A stretch of DNA of 16,792 bases from Streptomyces sp. NRRL F-5630 (GTDB lineage: Bacteria; Actinomycetota; Actinomycetes; Streptomycetales; Streptomycetaceae). Shown here piece by piece: positions 12,908-16,792 of the stretch; the first letter of the stretch is position 1, and each line of letters opens with the position of its first letter. A model generated the notes under the pieces. That model saw only the letters and a program-made list of their open reading frames with translations. It had not been told where the DNA came from and did no database searches. The translations under genes were made by a program, and so were the position numbers. The stretch is from NCBI RefSeq assembly GCF_000719475.1, contig NZ_JOGO01000100.1:1-16792 (forward strand), read 5' to 3'.

Positions 12908-14203
12908 CTACGGGGCGGCACCGACACTCCCCGTTCCCGGCCGTACGGGAGCCTCGTGGTCGGTGCTCCGGGCCGTGCGGCGGCTCCCGTCCGGCACCGT
13001 CCGGCGCCTCGGCCGACGCGTGAGGCGACGCGTCAGGCGGTGCGCCCCGCGCTCCACCGCGCGCAGGAAGCCGGTCGGCAGGAAGACCGCGTCCGCGGCG
13101 AGCATCGCGAGGGAGAAGAAGGGGAGTCCGAGCAGGAAGGCGATGCCGAGGTGCTCGGCGACCAGCACGATGATCAGAACATTCTTGGCCCGGCGATTCA
13201 GGAGCGAGAAGGGGAACGCGACCTGTGCGAAGACCGTTCCGTAGGTCAGAAGGGTGATCAGGATGCCGTGGGCGGCGAGGGCGTGGGAGAGCGCCGGCCA
13301 GGGCGAGAAGGAGTCGAGTTCGAGGGGGTAGTAGACAGCGGTGCCGTCCTGCCAGCGGCTCCCCTGGATCTTGTACCAGCCGGCGGCGGCGTAGACGAGG
13401 CAGGTCTGCGCCATGAGGAGCAGCAGTCCGGCGTGGTGCAGCAGGTTGCCGAGGATGTCGGCGAGCGCGCGGGTCTCGCCGAGCGGGCGGCGCGCGAGGA
13501 GCCACCAGGCGCCGAGGGCCGCCCAGGTGGCCGCGAGGGCGAGAGTCCAGCCTGCGGTGAGGCGGTCGCTCAGCCGGGCGGCGAGCAGGGCCGCGCCGAG
13601 CAGGACCCACAGCCAGGGGCCCGCGCGGTCGGGGCGGCCGAGGGCACGGCGGCGGGCGTCGAGCGACCACACCTGTCCGCAGCGGGTGAGGCACAGGTAC
13701 AGGGCGAGCAGGTGGAGGAGGTTGTCGCCTCCGTCGCCGACGAAGACCGAACGGTTCTGGAGCGAGAGCAGGGTCAGCGCGAAGAGCACGGACATCGTCC
13801 GCGTGCGCCAGCCGAGCACGAGCAGGAAGGAGACGAGCAGGGCGAGTACGTACACACAGGTGAACCACGCCTCGCTGCGGGACCACAGCAGCGCGGTGAA
13901 GGCCCCGTTGCCGGACACGAGGCGCTGTGCGAGGTCCCAGCCCCAGGGGCTGCCGGGCCCGTACAGCTCCGCGCGGTGCGGCCACTCGCGCAGCAGGTAG
14001 AAGCCCCACGTCCCGGCGACCCCGATCCGTACGGCGGCGGTCTGCCGGGCGCCGAGCACCGAGCCGGTGACCCGCGCGACGGCGGTACGGAGCGCCGCGC
14101 GGGCGGCGGCGAAGGGGGACCGGCGCGAGCGTGCGGCCGGAACGGGGGCGCGTGGCCGGGGAACGGTGGCTCCGCGTGTGCCCTGCGGGGCGGGCCGGGT
14201 CAT
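12908..14203 (-). CDS. HTTM-domain membrane protein (SdpB-like)
   Basis: This is a 431-aa multi-spanning membrane protein. After a basic N-terminal tail (about 1-58), hydrophobic helices begin near residue 59 and continue to about 385. The segment GTWGFYLLREWPHRAELYGP and the many tryptophan/arginine-rich loops fit the HTTM domain, shared with vitamin K-dependent gamma-carboxylase and with SdpB, the membrane factor for production of the Bacillus SDP toxin. No enzymatic activity can be read from the sequence. The C-terminus is a basic Arg-rich tail. ATG at 14203 has GGAGG 7 nt upstream and overlaps the DUF5819 stop (ATGA), so the two proteins are made together and probably act together in the membrane. 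Confidence 0.85.
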   Translation of the reverse strand: MTRPAPQGTRGATVPRPRAPVPAARSRRSPFAAARAALRTAVARVTGSVLGARQTAAVRIGVAGTWGFYLLREWPHRAELYGPGSPWGWDLAQRLVSGNGAFTALLWSRSEAWFTCVYVLALLVSFLLVLGWRTRTMSVLFALTLLSLQNRSVFVGDGGDNLLHLLALYLCLTRCGQVWSLDARRRALGRPDRAGPWLWVLLGAALLAARLSDRLTAGWTLALAATWAALGAWWLLARRPLGETRALADILGNLLHHAGLLLLMAQTCLVYAAAGWYKIQGSRWQDGTAVYYPLELDSFSPWPALSHALAAHGILITLLTYGTVFAQVAFPFSLLNRRAKNVLIIVLVAEHLGIAFLLGLPFFSLAMLAADAVFLPTGFLRAVERGAHRLTRRLTRRPRRRTVPDGSRRTARSTDHEAPVRPGTGSVGAAP

Positions 14204-15036
14204 CGGTGCGCCTCCGACCAGTCGAGCGTGCGGTACTCGGCGCGGGTGCCGGTGCCGGGCTTCTCGCCGCTCCAGGGCGGGGGCGGTACGGGAGTGACCC
14301 GCGCCCGTACCCGTATCCGGGTCAGCTCGGCACCCGCGCCGCCCGCCCCCGCGCGCTCCAGGCGCTGGGTCGCGAGCCGGGTGAGATACGCGGCCGAGAG
14401 GTCGCCCCGGGTGCCGAGGGGGCGTCCGTCGTCGGCGTGCGAGGAGGCGTAGAGGTCCCAGGCGCGGCGGAGGACGTTCTGCCGCGAGTGGCTCGGCAGC
14501 AGCTCACCGTGCAGAGCGGCTCCGTCGCGCGCCGACAGGTCGTACCAGCCGGTCAGGAAGCTGGTGCCGTCCGCGTGCAGACCGGCCGCGCGCGCCTGCA
14601 CGGCGGTGTTCTGCTGGATCGGGTTGGGGGCGAACAGCTTCCAGTTCTGCTCGAACTCCGGGTAGATCCAGGCGTCCACGGCTTTCGCCTGCCGTTTGCT
14701 CACCGTGTTCGCCGGGGCGACGTGGAGGAAGAGGAACGAGAGGTGCAGGCCGGTGAGGACGACCACGGCGGCGAGCGCGAGCGCGCCGACGAGACGGAAG
14801 GGCAGGGAGAGCGCGGCGAGCCCGGCGACAGGGGCGGGGTCCGCCGCGGGGGCGGTGTCCGGGCCGGAGCCGGTGTCCGGGCCGGAGCCGGTGTCCAGCC
14901 CGCGGGCCGCGTCCGGCGTGGGGGTGTGCGGCGGGTCGGTACTGTCGGCTGCCTGTCCGGCCGCGGCCGGTGCGCCGCCGGGCGCCGCGCCGTCGAGCGC
15001 TTCGCCCTCGCCCGCCTTGCTGTCGTCCGCGCTCAT
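14200..15036 (-). CDS. DUF5819-family membrane protein (SdpA-like)
   Basis: This is a 278-aa protein of unknown function. A roughly 75-residue Pro/Ala/Asp-rich cytoplasmic tail contains a GSGPDT repeat. A single TM helix (about 81-105, ALALAAVVVLTGLHLSFLFL) and an extracytoplasmic domain follow. The motif EFEQNWKLFAPNP (about 127-139) is the hallmark of DUF5819 and recalls the Q-W-FF-P segment of Bacillus SdpA. The domain has no obvious catalytic residues. ATG at 15036 is chosen over GTG 15054/15051 on weak grounds; the ribosome-binding site is poor (a GGAAAGG abuts the ATG). It lies 22 nt after the rhodanese stop and overlaps the HTTM gene by four bases. The DUF5819-HTTM pairing recurs in actinobacteria, to my knowledge. 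Confidence 0.8.
   Translation of the reverse strand: MSADDSKAGEGEALDGAAPGGAPAAAGQAADSTDPPHTPTPDAARGLDTGSGPDTGSGPDTAPAADPAPVAGLAALSLPFRLVGALALAAVVVLTGLHLSFLFLHVAPANTVSKRQAKAVDAWIYPEFEQNWKLFAPNPIQQNTAVQARAAGLHADGTSFLTGWYDLSARDGAALHGELLPSHSRQNVLRRAWDLYASSHADDGRPLGTRGDLSAAYLTRLATQRLERAGAGGAGAELTRIRVRARVTPVPPPPWSGEKPGTGTRAEYRTLDWSEAHR
14854..14900. repeat. 18-bp tandem repeat inside the DUF5819 gene
   Basis: GGTGTCCGGGCCGGAGCC occurs at 14854-14871 and 14872-14889, with a partial third copy to 14900. It encodes the repeated GSGPDT of the disordered tail. In-frame slippage would change tail length without breaking the protein. Confidence 0.85.
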
Positions 15037-15058
15037 CCCTTTCCGCCCCACCACCGGC

Positions 15059-15403
15059 TCACATGACGAAGCCGGCGGCGCCCTTGTCGTCGACGACGGG
15101 CTTGCCCGCGGCTTCCCACGCCTGCATCCCGCCCTCGACGTTGACGGCGTCGATGCCCTGCTGGGCGAGGTACATCGTGACCTGCGCCGAACGGCCGCCG
15201 GAGCGGCAGATGACGTGGACGGTGCCGTCCTGCGGGGCGGCCTCGGTGACTTCGCCGTACCGCGCGACGAAATCGCTCATCGGGATGTGCAGGGCGCCCT
15301 CGATGTGACCCGCCTGCCATTCGTCGTCCTCACGGACGTCGAGGAGGAAGTCGTCGGCCTTCAGCTCGCCGACACCGACACTGGGCAGAGATCCGAAATG
15401 CAT
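15059..15403 (-). CDS. Single-domain rhodanese-like sulfurtransferase
   Basis: This 114-aa protein is a lone rhodanese domain. It has LDVRE (21-25), GHIEGALHIP (32-41) and the active-site loop CRSGGRS (66-72), with the catalytic Cys66 that carries a persulfide. Loops of this length usually handle sulfane sulfur from thiosulfate or protein persulfides. The true donor and acceptor are not known. ATG at 15403 has no Shine-Dalgarno. Only 10 nt separate it from the J-domain stop, and a TAGCGT box overlapping that stop lies 7 nt upstream, so it may be read both by coupling and from its own leaderless transcript. The stop precedes the DUF5819 gene by 4-22 nt. Confidence 0.9.
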   Translation of the reverse strand: MHFGSLPSVGVGELKADDFLLDVREDDEWQAGHIEGALHIPMSDFVARYGEVTEAAPQDGTVHVICRSGGRSAQVTMYLAQQGIDAVNVEGGMQAWEAAGKPVVDDKGAAGFVM

Positions 15404-15410
15404 GGCTGAG

Positions 15411-15416
15411 ACGCTA
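15411..15416 (-). promoter_or_regulatory. Putative -10 box of the rhodanese gene
   Basis: TAGCGT on the minus strand fits TAGNNT, begins with the TAG stop codon of the J-domain gene, and lies 7 nt before the rhodanese ATG. No -35 is evident. Confidence 0.35.
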
Positions 15417-16616
15417 CCCGACCCGCCCGCCGCCGGGCGCGGGGTCGTCGCCGGTACCGGGGGAGCCGAGCGGCCCGGCCGGGTCAGCGGGGCCGGAGGG
15501 GTCCGCCTCGGGCCCGGGCTGCTCCGTACCCGTACCGGCGTCCGGCGCCGTGCCCGTATCCATCGCGCCCTCCCCCATGCCGTCGCCTTGCGCCTCTCCC
15601 GAGGTCCAGCGGAGAAGTTCGTGCTCCTTCTCGGCGACCTGGGCGAGGAGTTGCTCGGCGACCTCCTCGATGAGGCGGTCGGGGTCGTCGGGGGCGAGGC
15701 GGAGCATCGAGCCGATCGCGCTCTCCTCCAGTTCGTGCGCCACCGCCGCGATCATGTCCTTGCGCTGCGCCAGCCATTCCAGGCGCGCGTACAGCTCCTC
15801 GCTGCGGCTCGGGAAGGACGGCTGCGGCGCCGGGCCCGACTCCCACTCGGTGGCGAGCGCGCGCAGCGCGGCCTCGTCGCCGCGCCCGTACGCCGTGGTG
15901 ACGCGGCTGATGAACTCGTCCCGTCGCGCGCGCTCCTTCTCGTCCTGGACGAGGTCGGGGTGCGCCTTGCGCACGAGTTCGCGGTAGAGCGCGCGGGCCT
16001 CCTCGCTCGGCCGGACGCGCTCCGGGGGGCGGACGGGCTGCTCGGTGAGCATCGCGGCGGCCTCGGGCCACAGGCCCTCCGCGCCCATCCAGCCGTGGAA
16101 GAGCTCCTCGACGGCGGGCATCGGCATGGCCTCCGCGCGCAGCCGCACGGCGGTGAGCCGGTCCTCGTCGCTGCCGGTGCGCGCCGCGCGGGCCTCGGCG
16201 ATGAGCGCGTCGAGTTCGTCGAGGCGGGCGTAGACGGGGCCGAGGCGCTGGTGGTGGAGGCGGGAGAAGTTGTCGACCTCGATGCGGAAGGTCTCGACGG
16301 CGATCTCGTACTCGATGAGTGCCTGTTCGGCGGCGCGCACGGCCCGTTCCAGGCGCGCCTCGGGGCGGGCGGTGCCGTCGGCGGGGGGCGCCTCCTCGGC
16401 GGCGGGACCGGCGTCCTCGGTGCCGGGACCGGCGTCCTCGGTGCCGGGCGCGCCGCCGGGGTGCGGCGTGTCGTCCGAGGCGCCCGCGTCCGTGGGGGTC
16501 CCGCCGGGCGATCCGGCAGCCGATGCGGAGGGTGAGGCGGGGCCCGGCGCGGGGGCGCCCTCGCCGTGCGGCGTCGGCGGGGCGGACTGCGGGGACTCGT
16601 CTTCCGGGGTCGTCAC
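15414..16616 (-). CDS. J-domain (DnaJ-like) protein with disordered termini
   Basis: This is a 400-aa protein. Residues 1-85 are Pro/Ala/Gly/Asp-rich with a GTEDAGP repeat. Residues about 86-165 are predicted helical and coiled-coil-like. A short J-domain-like segment at about 204-245 has the HPD tripeptide (219-221) in LVRKAHPDLV, the residues that stimulate Hsp70 ATPase. A further helical region is at about 270-337, and the C-terminal roughly 60 residues are disordered. The zinc-finger and C-terminal substrate domains of DnaJ are missing, so it is a specialised co-chaperone or scaffold, presumably a DnaK partner; the client is unknown. It starts with GTG at 16616, with no Shine-Dalgarno and a TAGGCT box 6 nt upstream. 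First gene of the block that runs down to 12106. Confidence 0.75.
   Translation of the reverse strand: MTTPEDESPQSAPPTPHGEGAPAPGPASPSASAAGSPGGTPTDAGASDDTPHPGGAPGTEDAGPGTEDAGPAAEEAPPADGTARPEARLERAVRAAEQALIEYEIAVETFRIEVDNFSRLHHQRLGPVYARLDELDALIAEARAARTGSDEDRLTAVRLRAEAMPMPAVEELFHGWMGAEGLWPEAAAMLTEQPVRPPERVRPSEEARALYRELVRKAHPDLVQDEKERARRDEFISRVTTAYGRGDEAALRALATEWESGPAPQPSFPSRSEELYARLEWLAQRKDMIAAVAHELEESAIGSMLRLAPDDPDRLIEEVAEQLLAQVAEKEHELLRWTSGEAQGDGMGEGAMDTGTAPDAGTGTEQPGPEADPSGPADPAGPLGSPGTGDDPAPGGGRVG
16406..16447. repeat. Two tandem 21-bp repeats in the J-domain gene
   Basis: The 21-bp unit at 16406-16426 is repeated exactly at 16427-16447. It encodes GTEDAGP twice in the disordered N-terminus. 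The period is a multiple of three, so gain or loss of units keeps the frame. Confidence 0.85.
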
Positions 16617-16622
16617 CAGGCC

Positions 16623-16628
16623 AGCCTA
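16623..16628 (-). promoter_or_regulatory. Putative -10 box of the J-domain gene
   Basis: TAGGCT on the minus strand is 6 nt before the GTG at 16616. There is no Shine-Dalgarno, which is consistent with a leaderless transcript driving the five-gene block. No clear -35 is seen. Confidence 0.4.
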
Positions 16629-16674
16629 GGTCACGCTGCGGATGATATGAGGGTTTGGGGATCCGGGCCGAACT

Positions 16675-16756
16675 CTGTGGATAACTCGGCTGATTCTTCT
16701 GACGCGTTCAGCCTCACGGGTGAGAGGTTTCGCGGGTTCGCCGAAGTTGTCCACAG
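16675..16756. promoter_or_regulatory. Inverted DnaA-box pair (right element)
   Basis: CTGTGGATAACT (16675-16686) and AGTTGTCCACAG (16745-16756) are inverted with one mismatch. They contain the DnaA boxes TTATCCACA (minus strand, 16676-16684) and TTGTCCACA (plus strand, 16747-16755), 80 bp from outer end to outer end, as in the element at 539-626. The two elements share TGTGGATAACTC at the left and a TTCRCCGAAGTTRTCCACAG block at the right. The centre has a weaker hairpin, CTCA-CGGG-TGAG (16713-16724). It lies upstream of the J-domain gene. Confidence 0.65.
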
Positions 16757-16792
16757 GTGGGCGCGGAGGGGCGGGGTGGGGGTGGTGGGGGG

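Overview
The window is very G+C-rich, uses GTG starts freely and has four-base ATGA/GTGA gene overlaps. It carries Streptomyces-type genes and Streptomyces-type replication and segregation sites (parS GTTTCACGTGAAAC, DnaA boxes TTGTCCACA/TTATCCACA). I read it as chromosomal core sequence of a Streptomyces or close relative, probably in the origin-proximal part of the chromosome. That last point is inferred from the clustered parS sites and DnaA boxes plus recalled Streptomyces gene order, and was not tested.

Layout. 1-754 has no convincing gene. It is a purine-rich, repeat-bearing stretch followed by an 80-bp element made of two inverted DnaA boxes around a centred hairpin (539-626). 755-1735 (minus) is a PIG3-type NAD(P)H quinone oxidoreductase. 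1749-2266 is a C-rich gap without a convincing gene. 2267-3373 (minus) is a two-TM potassium channel with a cytosolic RCK/TrkA-N domain. Between it and moeA lie three tandem ParB-binding parS sites about 39 bp apart, the third overlapping the moeA stop codon. 3482-6306 (minus) is mobA-DUF6457 followed by moeA (molybdenum cofactor insertion and guanylylation), overlapping by GTGA. 6412-10066 (minus) is a tightly coupled bkdA-bkdB-bkdC operon for the E1alpha, E1beta and E2 subunits of a branched-chain 2-oxoacid dehydrogenase. Its 5' leader has a second consensus ribosome-binding site and a possible 20-codon leader ORF. Divergent from it is an Lrp/AsnC regulator (about 10512-11243, plus), with a perfect 9-bp palindrome carrying a DnaA box in the shared control region. 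11361-11978 (plus) is a TetR regulator with its own promoter and operator palindrome. A strong hairpin (11994-12020) separates it from a convergent minus-strand block.

12106-16616 (minus) looks like one five-gene transcription unit: J-domain protein, single-domain rhodanese, DUF5819 membrane protein, HTTM membrane protein, and TrmH/SpoU-family RNA 2'-O-methyltransferase. Gaps are 10 nt or less, or slightly more depending on the starts chosen. The DUF5819-HTTM pair resembles the SdpA/SdpB pair that matures the Bacillus SDP toxin, but I see no SdpC-like peptide here. The right end (16676-16755) holds a second copy of the inverted DnaA-box element with exactly the same 80-bp span as the left one.

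Most notable: the triple parS array, the two size-matched DnaA-box elements, the palindrome and leader of the bkd operon, the SdpAB-like pair, and three genes that look leaderless (a TAGNNT -10 box 6-7 nt from the start codon and no Shine-Dalgarno).
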